Assembly (NCBI GenBank): GCA_031286695.1
Contig: JAITTY010000011.1
Location: 62,001-126,000 of the forward strand
Source: Sphingobacterium sp.
GTDB taxonomy: Bacteria > Bacteroidota > Bacteroidia > Sphingobacteriales > Sphingobacteriaceae
Reading direction: 5' to 3'
DNA length: 64,000 bases
The stretch's first letter is position 1, and each line of letters begins with the position of its first letter. The notes under the pieces were generated by a model. It was not told the DNA's origin and did no database searches. It was given only the letters and a program-made list of their open reading frames with translations. Positions 1 through 9,645 of the stretch are shown in pieces. A program made the translations under genes and the position numbers.

Positions 1-716
1 CTTTGCAAGTTGCACAAGGCATCAATGTTGGTGTATTGTATATGTTTGGTGTGATTGCATTGGGTGTATATGGTATTATGCTGGGCGGTTGGGCTTCCAA
101 TAACAAGTTTTCGCTTATGGGCGCAATTCGAGCGGCATCACAGAGTATCAGCTATGAGATCGCCATGGGGTTGTCCCTAATTGCTTTACTGATGGTCACG
201 CGTACATTGACGCTAGAAGAAATTGTTGCACAGCAGTCTGGCTTTGTCAATTGGAATATCTGGGCGCAACCATTGGGTTTCATCATCTTTATGGTCTGTG
301 CTTTTGCAGAATGTAATCGGGTACCTTTTGATTTACCGGAGTGTGAGACGGAACTGGTGGGCGGTTACCATACGGAATATTCTTCGATGAAATTGGGGCT
401 TTATATGTTTTCCGAATACATCAATATGTTCGTCTCTTCTGCATTGATGGCATCACTTTATTTTGGCGGCTATAATTTTCCTTTTATGAATGATCTGGGA
501 TGGTCGGCCAATATAATCACTATTGTTGGTGTGATCGTATTCTTCGTGAAGATATTGTTGTTTATCTTTTTCTTTATGTGGGTACGCTGGACTTTACCAC
601 GTTTCCGATATGATCAATTGATGAATTTGGGCTGGAAGATGTTGATCCCATTAGCGATAGCGAATATTGTACTGACGGGAATATTTACATTGATTAAAGA
701 TACATATTTCTCATAA
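1..716 (+). CDS. nuoH: NADH-quinone oxidoreductase subunit H (5' end missing)
   Basis: Subunit H is part of the membrane arm of respiratory complex I, at the junction with the peripheral arm next to the quinone site. The window opens inside the gene: 237 residues are visible against roughly 325-350 in the family, so about the first third is missing and the true start lies to the left. The remaining protein is very hydrophobic, with about six membrane segments. It keeps the conserved acidic loop around residues 107-125 (AECNRVPFDLPE followed by ETELVGG and HTEYSS), a hallmark of NuoH. It is the first visible gene of a nuoHIJKLMN run. Identification is firm from motif and context. Confidence 0.96.
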   Translation, partial: LQVAQGINVGVLYMFGVIALGVYGIMLGGWASNNKFSLMGAIRAASQSISYEIAMGLSLIALLMVTRTLTLEEIVAQQSGFVNWNIWAQPLGFIIFMVCAFAECNRVPFDLPECETELVGGYHTEYSSMKLGLYMFSEYINMFVSSALMASLYFGGYNFPFMNDLGWSANIITIVGVIVFFVKILLFIFFFMWVRWTLPRFRYDQLMNLGWKMLIPLAIANIVLTGIFTLIKDTYFS

Positions 717-838
717 GGAATATCCTTCCTGAGAAGCAAATATATAATGGACACCGATTGGATACTCCATAGGGCCATTGAAGACAAAACGAGCATAGCG
801 AGCTCATGAAATAATTATTTACAGATGAACGAGTTTTT

Positions 839-1348
839 ATGCAACTGACCAATCGTAAAAAAGTAATTGAACAAAAGCCGATGACATTCTCGGAAAGAAT
901 TTATTTCCCTGCTATTATCAAAGGCTTACGCATTACATTAAGGCATTTTTTTAAGAAAATCCCGACTATTAAATATCCTGAAGAAATAAGACCATATTCG
1001 AAAAATTTCAGGGGGCAGCATTCACTTAAGCGTGATGAAGAGGGACGCGAGCGTTGTACAGCTTGTGGGCTATGTGCTTTGTCCTGTCCAGCGGAGGCGA
1101 TCACGATGACTGCTGCTGAACGGAAAAAAGGCGAAGAACATCTTTATCGTGAGGAAAAATATGCGTCTGTGTATGAAATCAATATGTTGCGTTGTATTTT
1201 CTGTGGCCTTTGTGAAGAGGCCTGTCCTAAAGAAGCCATCTATTTGGATGGTCCGCATGTGACAGCAGACTATCTCCGTAAGGACTTTATCTATGGAAAA
1301 GATAAATTGGTCGAACCAACTTTTGATATTACCAAATTAAAGAGCTAA
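839..1348 (+). CDS. nuoI: NADH-quinone oxidoreductase subunit I (two 4Fe-4S clusters)
   Basis: NuoI carries clusters N6a and N6b, which pass electrons through the peripheral arm of complex I towards quinone. Two ferredoxin motifs are visible: C73-x2-C76-x2-C79-x3-C83-P and C119-x2-C122-x2-C125-x3-C129-P. The length, 169 residues, fits the family. The start ATG at 839 follows a 122-bp spacer after nuoH, the longest gap inside this operon. An ATG at 825 stops after seven codons and cannot be the start. The next gene, nuoJ, begins 11 bp after the stop. Confidence 0.97.
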   Translation: MQLTNRKKVIEQKPMTFSERIYFPAIIKGLRITLRHFFKKIPTIKYPEEIRPYSKNFRGQHSLKRDEEGRERCTACGLCALSCPAEAITMTAAERKKGEEHLYREEKYASVYEINMLRCIFCGLCEEACPKEAIYLDGPHVTADYLRKDFIYGKDKLVEPTFDITKLKS

Positions 1349-1359
1349 ACCAGGAAATT

Positions 1360-1857
1360 ATGACAGTATTTTATTTTGTAGCCTTCTTGTCTATTTTCTT
1401 TGCGCTGATGACCATTTTTACAAAAAATCCTGTGCATAGTGTATTGTATTTAGTCATCACATTTTTTACGTTTACGGTGCATTATATACTCTTAAATGCG
1501 CAGTTTTTGGCTGTGGTAAATTTCATCGTCTATATGGGAGCAATCATGGTCTTATTTTTATTCGTGTTGATGTTGCTCAACCTGAATAAAGATACCGAAC
1601 CTATGAAATCCAATTTGGTCAAGTTTATGGGCGTTATTGCGGGCTGTTGCTTACTGGTGACTTTTTTCGGCGTATACCGTGTCTTTGATATTTCGAATCC
1701 ACTTACCGTTGTTAATCCGGAAATCGGACTGGTTAAGAACCTAGGTAAAGTGTTGTTTAACGAATTTTTGCTTCCTTTTGAACTATCATCACTCTTGTTG
1801 TTGACGGCCATGATCGGAGCGATATTATTAGCTAAGAAAGAACCTAAACAAATCTAA
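1360..1857 (+). CDS. nuoJ: NADH-quinone oxidoreductase subunit J
   Basis: This is a small membrane subunit of complex I, 165 residues with about five transmembrane helices. The conserved helix-3 region YMGAIMVLFLFVLMLLN (near residues 58-74) is typical of NuoJ and contains the pi-bulge helix involved in coupling. Its stop codon TAA overlaps the ATG of nuoK (TAATG at 1855-1859), which implies translational coupling. The start ATG at 1360 lies 11 bp after nuoI. Confidence 0.97.
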   Translation: MTVFYFVAFLSIFFALMTIFTKNPVHSVLYLVITFFTFTVHYILLNAQFLAVVNFIVYMGAIMVLFLFVLMLLNLNKDTEPMKSNLVKFMGVIAGCCLLVTFFGVYRVFDISNPLTVVNPEIGLVKNLGKVLFNEFLLPFELSSLLLLTAMIGAILLAKKEPKQI

Positions 1858-2186
1858 TGGAAACAGTTGTTCAACAGTTGCAGGGGGTGCCAATAAATCA
1901 CTATTTGATTTTTTGTACGATTATTTTTGCTATTGGTGTTATTGGTGTTCTTATTCGCCGTAACGTCATCATTATCATGATGTCCATTGAGTTGATGCTT
2001 AACGCAGTCAATCTTCTTTTGGCTGCATTTTCCGTGCAGCATGGCGATTCGTCAGGACAGGTGTTTGTCTTCTTTATTATGGCATTGGCGGCAGCGGAGG
2101 TTGCTGTAGGGCTTGCGATTATTATTATGGTATATCGGAATACGAAGTCTGTGGATATCGATTCCTTAAATAAACTTCGTTGGTAG
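1857..2186 (+). CDS. nuoK: NADH-quinone oxidoreductase subunit K
   Basis: NuoK is a three-helix membrane subunit of complex I, related to MrpC, with conserved buried glutamates in helices 2 and 3. Both are seen: one in the MMSIELMLNAVNL segment and one in ALAAAEVAVGLAI. The length of 109 residues is close to the usual 100-105, with a slightly longer N-terminus. It overlaps nuoJ by one base and is followed by nuoL after 19 bp. Confidence 0.97.
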   Translation: METVVQQLQGVPINHYLIFCTIIFAIGVIGVLIRRNVIIIMMSIELMLNAVNLLLAAFSVQHGDSSGQVFVFFIMALAAAEVAVGLAIIIMVYRNTKSVDIDSLNKLRW

Positions 2187-2205
2187 AACTTAAGAAATAA
2201 ATACG

Positions 2206-4122
2206 ATGAGTGAATTAGTTTGGTTGATTCCCCTTTTGCCCTTAATTGGGTTTATAGTGAATGGATTGGGTAGGAATACGTTGTCCAAAGGTATGGTAGG
2301 CACCATAGGCAGTGCTGTAGTTCTTATTTCTTTTGTGTGCAGCTGCATTCTTTTCTCTGAAGTGTATCAAGCGAGACAGGCTGGACAAGCAGGCATTATT
2401 GAACAACACGTATTTGATTGGATTACAGTAGGGAATTTGAAGATAGGACTTTCCTTTTTGGTAGATCCTTTGAGCGCAATCATGCTTTTGATTGTTACAG
2501 GAATTGGTTTCCTGATTCATGTTTATTCGGTCGGTTACATGCATCATGATAAAGGCTTTGGTAAGTTTTTCGCTTATCTAAATCTCTTCATCTTTTTTAT
2601 GTTGCTATTGGTATTGGGATCCAATTACCTGGTCATGTTCATAGGTTGGGAAGGTGTAGGACTATGTTCTTATTTATTGATCGGATTTTGGTATAAGAAT
2701 AGTTCGTATGCAAATGCAGCAAAAAAAGCATTTGTGATGAATAGAATAGGTGATTTAGGTTTTCTACTTGCGGTATTTTTAATACTTGGAACTTTTGGGT
2801 CCTTAGAATTTTCAACTGTATTTTCATCGGCCAAGAATTTTGCTGTTGGTGATATCACAGTCGTTAGCATTACCATTTTGTTATTTATTGCTGCAACAGG
2901 TAAATCGGCGCAGATACCTTTGTTTACCTGGTTGCCAGATGCCATGGCTGGCCCGACACCCGTGTCGGCTCTGATCCATGCAGCGACGATGGTTACGGCC
3001 GGTATTTATATGATTGCACGTTCCAATGTCTTATTTATCCTTTCACCGTTTACCTTGCAGCTCATTTCTGTCATCGCTATTTGTACAGCCCTATTGGCTG
3101 CTGCGATTGCGTTGACACAAAATGATATTAAGAAAGTATTGGCTTATTCCACAGTTTCACAATTGGGCTATATGTTTCTTGGCCTTGGTGTCGGAGCATT
3201 TACAGGAGCGTTTTTCCATGTATTGACGCATGCCTTTTTTAAAGCGTTACTATTCCTAGGGGCGGGATCTGTTATACATGGTATGAGTGAAGAACAGGAT
3301 ATGCGTAACATGGGAGGTTTAAAAAAGGCGATGCCAGTTACCTATCTGACGATGTTGATGGGAACCATCGCGATTGCTGGGATTCCACCTTTTTCTGGCT
3401 TTTTCTCCAAAGATGAAATATTGGCCGGTGCATTTATAGCGAGTCCAGTTTTATGGGGTTTAGGTTTTATTGGTGCTTTAATGACCGCATTCTATATGTT
3501 TAGAATGCTATTTATGACATTTTCCGGTACATTTCGGGGGACAGATGAACAAAAGCATCACTTGCATGAATCTCCAAAAAGTATGACAATGCCGTTGATT
3601 GTATTAGCTATACTTTCTGTCCTTGGCGGTGTCATCAATTTGCCGGCCGTTTTGGGTGGCAACCATTGGCTTGAGAATTTCCTATCCCCTGTTTTTTCAG
3701 AAGGAAAAGCTCTAATGCCTGAGACACATCATTTGGAGCACAGCACGGAGTATCTATTAATGGCCGTTTCTGTGGTTGGTGTATTGATTATGGTAGCTTT
3801 GGCTTTCAATATGTATGTCAAACGTCAATACAAAGCAAATGAGGATGCCAGAGGTTTCTTGGGCAATCTTTCTTACCATAAGTTTTACGTGGATGAGCTC
3901 TACGATAGCATCATTGTACGTCCAATCAATTGGCTCTCGTCTTTCTTCGGGAATGTCGTGGATCAACGTGGTATTGACGGTGTTGTTAATGGTGCCGGTA
4001 AGGCAACATTCGACATCGGAAAGGTATTGCGTTTGCTCCAGAATGGTAATGTTGGTTTTTATTTATTGATGATGGTAATTGGGGTGATTGCCATTTTCAT
4101 CTATGGATTGTTGAGTCTTTAA
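2206..4122 (+). CDS. nuoL: NADH-quinone oxidoreductase subunit L
   Basis: NuoL is the distal antiporter-like subunit of complex I and a proton channel with a long lateral helix. The protein has 638 residues and about 16 membrane segments. It contains the Mrp-type proton translocation domain: the GWEGVGLCSYLLIGFWY motif near residues 147-163 with the channel glutamate, conserved lysines around TGKSAQIP and DIKKVLAYST, and histidines in VSALIHAATMV. The C-terminal part, after about residue 500, forms the lateral helix and a last membrane anchor. It lies between nuoK and nuoM (14-bp gap). Confidence 0.97.
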   Translation: MSELVWLIPLLPLIGFIVNGLGRNTLSKGMVGTIGSAVVLISFVCSCILFSEVYQARQAGQAGIIEQHVFDWITVGNLKIGLSFLVDPLSAIMLLIVTGIGFLIHVYSVGYMHHDKGFGKFFAYLNLFIFFMLLLVLGSNYLVMFIGWEGVGLCSYLLIGFWYKNSSYANAAKKAFVMNRIGDLGFLLAVFLILGTFGSLEFSTVFSSAKNFAVGDITVVSITILLFIAATGKSAQIPLFTWLPDAMAGPTPVSALIHAATMVTAGIYMIARSNVLFILSPFTLQLISVIAICTALLAAAIALTQNDIKKVLAYSTVSQLGYMFLGLGVGAFTGAFFHVLTHAFFKALLFLGAGSVIHGMSEEQDMRNMGGLKKAMPVTYLTMLMGTIAIAGIPPFSGFFSKDEILAGAFIASPVLWGLGFIGALMTAFYMFRMLFMTFSGTFRGTDEQKHHLHESPKSMTMPLIVLAILSVLGGVINLPAVLGGNHWLENFLSPVFSEGKALMPETHHLEHSTEYLLMAVSVVGVLIMVALAFNMYVKRQYKANEDARGFLGNLSYHKFYVDELYDSIIVRPINWLSSFFGNVVDQRGIDGVVNGAGKATFDIGKVLRLLQNGNVGFYLLMMVIGVIAIFIYGLLSL

Positions 4123-4136
4123 TTTTGGTATAATCG

Positions 4137-5579
4137 ATGGATAACTTGTTTTTACTTATTTTATTGCCGTTAATCAGCGCGTTGATTCTAGCTTTCTTAA
4201 AGACTAATGCTGCAAAGTCAATAGCCTTAATTTTATCGGTAGTTTCTTTGGCGTTGACTATTCCGTTTCTTTGTACTTTTGACGCAAATGGTGGAATGCA
4301 ATTTGAACAAAATTGGCTATGGATTTCTTCGTTGCATATTCATTTTCATATCGGTGTTGATGGAATTAGCCTGCCTCTTGTTTTATTGACCAATGGGTTG
4401 ATGCCTTTAATTATTGCAACGACCTTTAAGAAAGGATATAAAGGAAACTTTTATTCCCTAATGGCTTTTATGCAATCGGGTTTATTGCTTGTATTTACGG
4501 CTTTGGATGCATTTACCTTTTATGTCGGATGGGAGGTTGCCTTAATTCCAATCTATTTTATTTGTGCACTATGGGGAGAAGGAGATCGTATTCGTGTAAA
4601 TTTAAAATTCTTTATCTATACTTTTTTGGGCAGTCTTTTGATGTTGATCGGGATTCTCTATCTCTACCAGCAAGTGCCCAACCGTGATTTTGAATGGACA
4701 TCTTTTATCGCATTGGATTTAGGGGAAAATACACAGCGTTGGTTGTTTTGGGCTTTCTTTGTGGCTTTCGCCATCAAAATACCAATTTTTCCTTTTCATA
4801 CTTGGCAACCGAACACGTATACCAATGCGCCAGCGGCAGGTACCATGCTGTTGGCTGGTATTATGCTGAAAATGGGAGTTTATGGTTTGATGCGGTGGTT
4901 ATTGCCAATAGCGCCAGCCGGTGTCGCGCTGTATGGGCATTTCGCGATGATCTTATGTGTGATCGGGATCGTTTATGCCTCTATCATTGCAATTAAACAA
5001 GACGATGTGAAACGATTGATCGCCTATTCATCTATCGCGCACGTCGGCTTAATCAGTGCTGGTGTCTTTACATGGAATACAAATGGTCTAAGCGGAGCAA
5101 CTATCCAAATGCTGAATCACGGTATTTCGGTGATCGGGTTATTCTATGTGTTGGACATTGTGCAGCAGCGTACACAGACACGTAGTCTGTCGGAGCTGGG
5201 CGGGATAGCCAGCAAGGCACCACGGTTGGCCATATTCTTTATGATTATTTGCATGGGCGCAGTGGGGCTACCCTTGACCAATGGATTTATTGGCGAGTTT
5301 TTGTTATTGAAAGGTGTGTTTCAATACGGGTTTTGGTTTGCTGTCTTCGCTGGTTTAACTTTGATTTTGGGGGCAGTTTATATCCTTAGGCTTTATCAGG
5401 GAACGATGTTGGGAGAGACTACTGAGAGAACGGTACAATTTGAGGATGTAAGCGGTACGGAATTGGTGGTATTGACCTTAGTTTCGGTCTTGATCCTTTA
5501 TATTGGTATATTTCCTAATTTCCTATTGAATCTTTCTGCAGGTTCGGTGGAAGTTTTAAGTACATTTTTAGGCAGATAA
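4137..5579 (+). CDS. nuoM: NADH-quinone oxidoreductase subunit M
   Basis: NuoM is the second antiporter-like proton-pumping subunit of complex I. It has 480 residues and about 14 membrane helices. Family motifs include HFHIGVDGISLPLVLLT near residues 71-87, the channel-glutamate helix around FYVGWEVALIPIYF, and FPFHTWQP with TNAPAAGTMLLAGIMLKMG. The conserved lysines of the discontinuous helices are in these segments. The gene sits 14 bp after nuoL and 17 bp before nuoN. Confidence 0.97.
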   Translation: MDNLFLLILLPLISALILAFLKTNAAKSIALILSVVSLALTIPFLCTFDANGGMQFEQNWLWISSLHIHFHIGVDGISLPLVLLTNGLMPLIIATTFKKGYKGNFYSLMAFMQSGLLLVFTALDAFTFYVGWEVALIPIYFICALWGEGDRIRVNLKFFIYTFLGSLLMLIGILYLYQQVPNRDFEWTSFIALDLGENTQRWLFWAFFVAFAIKIPIFPFHTWQPNTYTNAPAAGTMLLAGIMLKMGVYGLMRWLLPIAPAGVALYGHFAMILCVIGIVYASIIAIKQDDVKRLIAYSSIAHVGLISAGVFTWNTNGLSGATIQMLNHGISVIGLFYVLDIVQQRTQTRSLSELGGIASKAPRLAIFFMIICMGAVGLPLTNGFIGEFLLLKGVFQYGFWFAVFAGLTLILGAVYILRLYQGTMLGETTERTVQFEDVSGTELVVLTLVSVLILYIGIFPNFLLNLSAGSVEVLSTFLGR

Positions 5580-5596
5580 TAGATATATTTTTTTGT

Positions 5597-6973
5597 ATGG
5601 GTGCAATAATTACACTTTCAATATTAGCATTAGTCGTCCTTTATCTCGGCTTATTCAAGATGAAATCTATGCTATTGCCTGTTTCTATTCTTGGATTCTT
5701 GGTGGCTATTGGTTTCTTATGGAATGACTGGACCTCTACCAGTGGCCCCCTTTATAGTGGGATGGTTCATTTTGACCACTATGCTATCGCTTTTTCGATC
5801 CTATGTATCGCGGTTACCTTGTGCATCTTTGTTATCTCAAAAGGATATTTTGATGAAGAGGGACAAATTGCGGAATATTATTCGCTGTTAATTTTCTCGC
5901 TTACTGGTGCTGTTCTTGTCAATAGTTATCATAATTTTTCGATGCTTTTTTTAGGTATTGAAATTATGTCTGTGGCGCTTTATATTTTGGTCGGTATACG
6001 TAAAAGAGACAAGGTATCAAATGAAGCTGCATTAAAGTACTTTTTAATGGGGGCTTTCTCTACGGGCTTTCTGCTGTTTGGTATTGCCCTATTGTACGGT
6101 GCCACAGGATCATTTGATTTAAGTGAAATCAAAGACTATGTTGTCAATAACCCGCAGGCAATTTCGCCTTTGTTCTATGGGGGGATATTGCTTCTCATTG
6201 TGGGACTGACCTTCAAGGTGGGGGCTGTTCCTTTTCATTTCTGGACACCAGATGTTTATGATGGGGCTCCGATATTGATTACAAGTTATATGAGCACGGT
6301 CGTTAAAGTTGCTTCTTTCGCTGGATTATTGCGTTTATTCAGTTATAGTCTATTGCCTTTACAAGATTTTTGGACGCCGGTATTCTTAGTGATTGCTATT
6401 CTCACCTTATTTGTTGGAAATATTTCTGCATTAATGCAGTCTTCGTTCAAACGTATGCTTGCTTATTCAAGTGTTTCGCATGCCGGGTATATGTTATTTG
6501 CGATTGTAGCAGTAGGGGCCACTTCGGCTAATAGTATCTTTGCTTATGGCCTTGCCTATTCGCTAGCAACCATTGTTGCCTTTACGGGATTGATCCTTGT
6601 CAAGAAAACAACTGGCTCCGAGCATTTTGAAGCTTTTAATGGCTTGGGCAAACGAAATCCTTTGCTCGCATTTGCCATCACGATAGCCATGCTTTCTCTT
6701 GCGGGAATACCACTGACAGCTGGATTTATCGGTAAGTTTATGATGTTTTCTTCTGTTATGGAAAATTATCATATTGTTTTGCTCGTATTGGCAGTAATCA
6801 ATGCAGGCATTGCCGTGTATTACTACTTAAAAGTTGTAGTCGCCATGTACTTTAGAGATAGTGATGAATCTTGTGTTAATGTACAGTGGAATTATTCATT
6901 TGTATTATTCCTTGCCGTAATGCTTACAATCTTAATTGGGGTATATCCAGACTGCCTTTTAAAATTAATATAA
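5597..6973 (+). CDS. nuoN: NADH-quinone oxidoreductase subunit N
   Basis: NuoN is the third antiporter-like subunit of complex I, lying between NuoM and NuoK in the membrane arm. It has 458 residues and about 14 helices. The segment FKVGAVPFHFWTPDVYDGAP near residue 206 and SSFKRMLAYSSVSHAGYML near residue 280 are diagnostic. It is the last gene of the nuo operon; a terminator hairpin at 7005-7036 follows the stop. Confidence 0.97.
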   Translation: MGAIITLSILALVVLYLGLFKMKSMLLPVSILGFLVAIGFLWNDWTSTSGPLYSGMVHFDHYAIAFSILCIAVTLCIFVISKGYFDEEGQIAEYYSLLIFSLTGAVLVNSYHNFSMLFLGIEIMSVALYILVGIRKRDKVSNEAALKYFLMGAFSTGFLLFGIALLYGATGSFDLSEIKDYVVNNPQAISPLFYGGILLLIVGLTFKVGAVPFHFWTPDVYDGAPILITSYMSTVVKVASFAGLLRLFSYSLLPLQDFWTPVFLVIAILTLFVGNISALMQSSFKRMLAYSSVSHAGYMLFAIVAVGATSANSIFAYGLAYSLATIVAFTGLILVKKTTGSEHFEAFNGLGKRNPLLAFAITIAMLSLAGIPLTAGFIGKFMMFSSVMENYHIVLLVLAVINAGIAVYYYLKVVVAMYFRDSDESCVNVQWNYSFVLFLAVMLTILIGVYPDCLLKLI

Positions 6974-7004
6974 AGTTTCTGTTAAAATACTTGTTGTTTA
7001 TTAG

Positions 7005-7036
7005 AGCATGGCGATTTCGCTGTGCTTTTTTTATTT
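7005..7036 (+). terminator. Rho-independent terminator of the nuo operon
   Basis: A 9-bp stem, AGCATGGCG paired with CGCTGTGCT (two G-U pairs) around the loop ATTT, is followed directly by a run of seven T and further T-rich sequence. It lies 32 bp after the nuoN stop. Confidence 0.8.
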
Positions 7037-7099
7037 TTATTGGTATAACTCTTGAATACAAATTGTATATTGTAAAAAAGAAATCCTATCAATTGGAAG

Positions 7100-9640
7100 A
7101 TGGTGTTTAAAGTGTGTGTTAAATCTTTTTCGATTCGTGTTTTATGTGTGTTACTTTTCTTCGTTATCTGCGGAGAAGTAATTGCACAGGACTTTATTCG
7201 TGGAAAGGTTGTCGATGCACAAACAGGAAAAGGTATTTCACGGGTTTCAATCAACTGGCTGGGGGAAGATAGTGGTGGTAGTAGCGATACCCTTGGGTAT
7301 TTTAAGATTCAAGATATCAAGAAATACAGACAGCTTGTATTTGGAGCAGTGGGGTATGAGCGGCGGACGGTGGATGTTCGTCGTTTACAGGATTCCATGC
7401 TGACCGTGCATTTAATTGCTTCGAATAATACATTAGAGGAGGTCGTGGTCAATAGAAAAAACAAAAAGCCTAAAGATCCAGCTATTGCACTGATTGAACA
7501 GGTTATTGCACATCGACCACAAAATCATTATACCCGCATACCTGAAATTCGTTTTGATGAATACGAGAAGACGCAATTTGGTTTTGTCAATCCTGAAGAT
7601 AAAGCGAAGAAGTTCCCGAAGCCATTTCGCTTTCTCTTTGAAAATATAGATTCTACCGCTTTCCGGGGGCAGACGATTGCACCCTTCTATTTGGAGGAAA
7701 ACTATTCCAATGTCTATTCATCCCATAATCCAGATCGCAGTAAGAAGATTGTCGTCAGCCACAATCAGACCGAATTGAATCCACGTTTTTTTAACAATGA
7801 CAATTGGCAAACTCGGTTTCAGACGATACTCCGTGATGTTGATCTCTATGATAATACCATTCAGATCACAAACAAAGGAGTCTTGAGTCCAATTGCTGCG
7901 GGTGCTACAGCGTTCTATAGGTACAAAATTCAAGATACGATCAAGATTGAAGGCAAGGATTATATTGAGCTCCATTTTGAAGGTAAATCGGCCATTGATC
8001 TGCTCTTCTATGGTGATCTCTTGATTTCAGATGATACAAGGTATGCTGTTCATCGCGCGACATTGAATATCGGACGTACGGCAAATATCAATTGGATAAA
8101 TGACGTGCAGATAGATCTCAGCTATAGCGAATTTAAAAACGGTAGCATGCTACCGGTTCATGCAGATTTGAAAATGTTATTTGGTGGGAGCAAGGAGGAT
8201 GTATTGTATGGGCGCAGGGAAACCCAATACCTGGGACATCGCACGGATTCTATTTCGAATGAGAATTTTGCTGGTGTACCTGTTGAAAAAAGGTATCTCC
8301 TCCAGTCCGCACCGCAGGTACCCATAGTAGGGGTTAGACCTAGCCCGTTAAGTCATGCTGAATTAGGGGCATATCAAAAAGTTGATTCGGTGCAGAATAT
8401 GCGTTCCTTTAATCAGTTGGTAGCATTGGGTTATTTATTGGCAAAGGGGTATTATAATGCTGGGAAAGTTGAGTTTGGTCCACTGGAATATCTTTATAGC
8501 CGTAATAATTATGAGGGGAATCGCTTCAGGATGAGTGGTCGAACGACACGCTTATTCTCGGAAAAGGCCTACATTGAAGGATACACAGCCTATGGCGATA
8601 AGGACAAAGAGCTAAAGTATTACCTGAGTACGGCATTTACGTTAAATGGAGAACGTATTGTTCAGTTTCCGGCAAATTATTTACGCTTTACCGTACAGCA
8701 TGATGTGATGGAACCAGGGCGAGGTTTGGGTTTTTTAAAAGGAGATGGTTTCTTCCGTTCTTTTGGAAAAAACAGGCCTAATAAATGGCAGTTTAATGAT
8801 ATCTATCGAATCGATCATCTGATCGAATTTGGGAACCATGTTAGCGTAGGAACGGCATTTACACATACCCGCAGACAACCACGCGGTGATTTGTTTTATA
8901 TCAATAGCCTACCTTTACCTGATACAATCCGCCAAGTCAATACAAATGATCTACAGCTGATTTTGCGTTGGGCTCCGAATGAAGAATTTACGTATCATAA
9001 TCTCGACAGAGGAACAGTAGAAAATAAATATCCCATTTTTACTCTGCAATATAATAAAGGGCTGAAAGGTTTTTGGGGCGCAGATTATAGTTATGATGCG
9101 TTACGCTTTAGCATCTTCAAACGATTATTCTTATCTCCGGCGGGACAGGCCGATTTTGAGTTTTCAGGAGGAAGAATTTGGGGGAAACACCTGCCTTATA
9201 CCTTACTGGAACTTCCGGAGGTCACTAAAGATAAACAAGGGCCGTTGGTGAATTTTGACTTGATGGCTACCTCGGAATTTGTTTCAGATCAGTTTTTGAA
9301 ATTGACTTATTACCACAATTGGAATGGTTTCTTTTTCAATAGAATTCCGTTGTTCAGACGGTTAAAGTGGCGTGAAGTGACGGGATTCAAGGCTTTTTAT
9401 GGAAAGTTAAGCGATGCCAACAATCCTTTTGTTACGCCCGAAAATATTCAGTTTGAGGCGGACAAAGATGGTATTATTCAAACAAAAGCCGTGCGTAACA
9501 AACCTTATGTAGAAGGACTTGTGGGGGTGGATAATATCTTTAAATTGATTAGATTAGAGTATAAAAAGAGATTAAGCTATAAAGGCGGTGAAGGTGTACC
9601 TTCTGATACTTTTACGGCATCCTTACATTTTAATTTTTAG
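7100..9640 (+). CDS. DUF5686 outer-membrane protein with carboxypeptidase-regulatory-like domain
   Basis: The 846-residue protein starts with a signal peptide (hydrophobic VLCVLLFFVICGEVIAQ, cleavage near residue 30). A CarboxypepD_reg-like beta-sandwich follows at about residues 33-110 (from GKVVDAQTGKGISRVSINW). The rest matches the DUF5686 type seen throughout Bacteroidota: a long beta-strand-rich region with alternating aromatic residues that ends in the aromatic FTASLHFNF, typical of an outer-membrane beta-barrel. The molecular function of the family is unknown. The nuo terminator lies between it and the upstream operon, so it probably has its own promoter. The enoyl-CoA hydratase gene starts 5 bp after its stop, so the two are co-transcribed. 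I assign the family from overall resemblance and would confirm it by profile search. Confidence 0.85.
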   Translation: MVFKVCVKSFSIRVLCVLLFFVICGEVIAQDFIRGKVVDAQTGKGISRVSINWLGEDSGGSSDTLGYFKIQDIKKYRQLVFGAVGYERRTVDVRRLQDSMLTVHLIASNNTLEEVVVNRKNKKPKDPAIALIEQVIAHRPQNHYTRIPEIRFDEYEKTQFGFVNPEDKAKKFPKPFRFLFENIDSTAFRGQTIAPFYLEENYSNVYSSHNPDRSKKIVVSHNQTELNPRFFNNDNWQTRFQTILRDVDLYDNTIQITNKGVLSPIAAGATAFYRYKIQDTIKIEGKDYIELHFEGKSAIDLLFYGDLLISDDTRYAVHRATLNIGRTANINWINDVQIDLSYSEFKNGSMLPVHADLKMLFGGSKEDVLYGRRETQYLGHRTDSISNENFAGVPVEKRYLLQSAPQVPIVGVRPSPLSHAELGAYQKVDSVQNMRSFNQLVALGYLLAKGYYNAGKVEFGPLEYLYSRNNYEGNRFRMSGRTTRLFSEKAYIEGYTAYGDKDKELKYYLSTAFTLNGERIVQFPANYLRFTVQHDVMEPGRGLGFLKGDGFFRSFGKNRPNKWQFNDIYRIDHLIEFGNHVSVGTAFTHTRRQPRGDLFYINSLPLPDTIRQVNTNDLQLILRWAPNEEFTYHNLDRGTVENKYPIFTLQYNKGLKGFWGADYSYDALRFSIFKRLFLSPAGQADFEFSGGRIWGKHLPYTLLELPEVTKDKQGPLVNFDLMATSEFVSDQFLKLTYYHNWNGFFFNRIPLFRRLKWREVTGFKAFYGKLSDANNPFVTPENIQFEADKDGIIQTKAVRNKPYVEGLVGVDNIFKLIRLEYKKRLSYKGGEGVPSDTFTASLHFNF

Positions 9641-9645
9641 CAATT

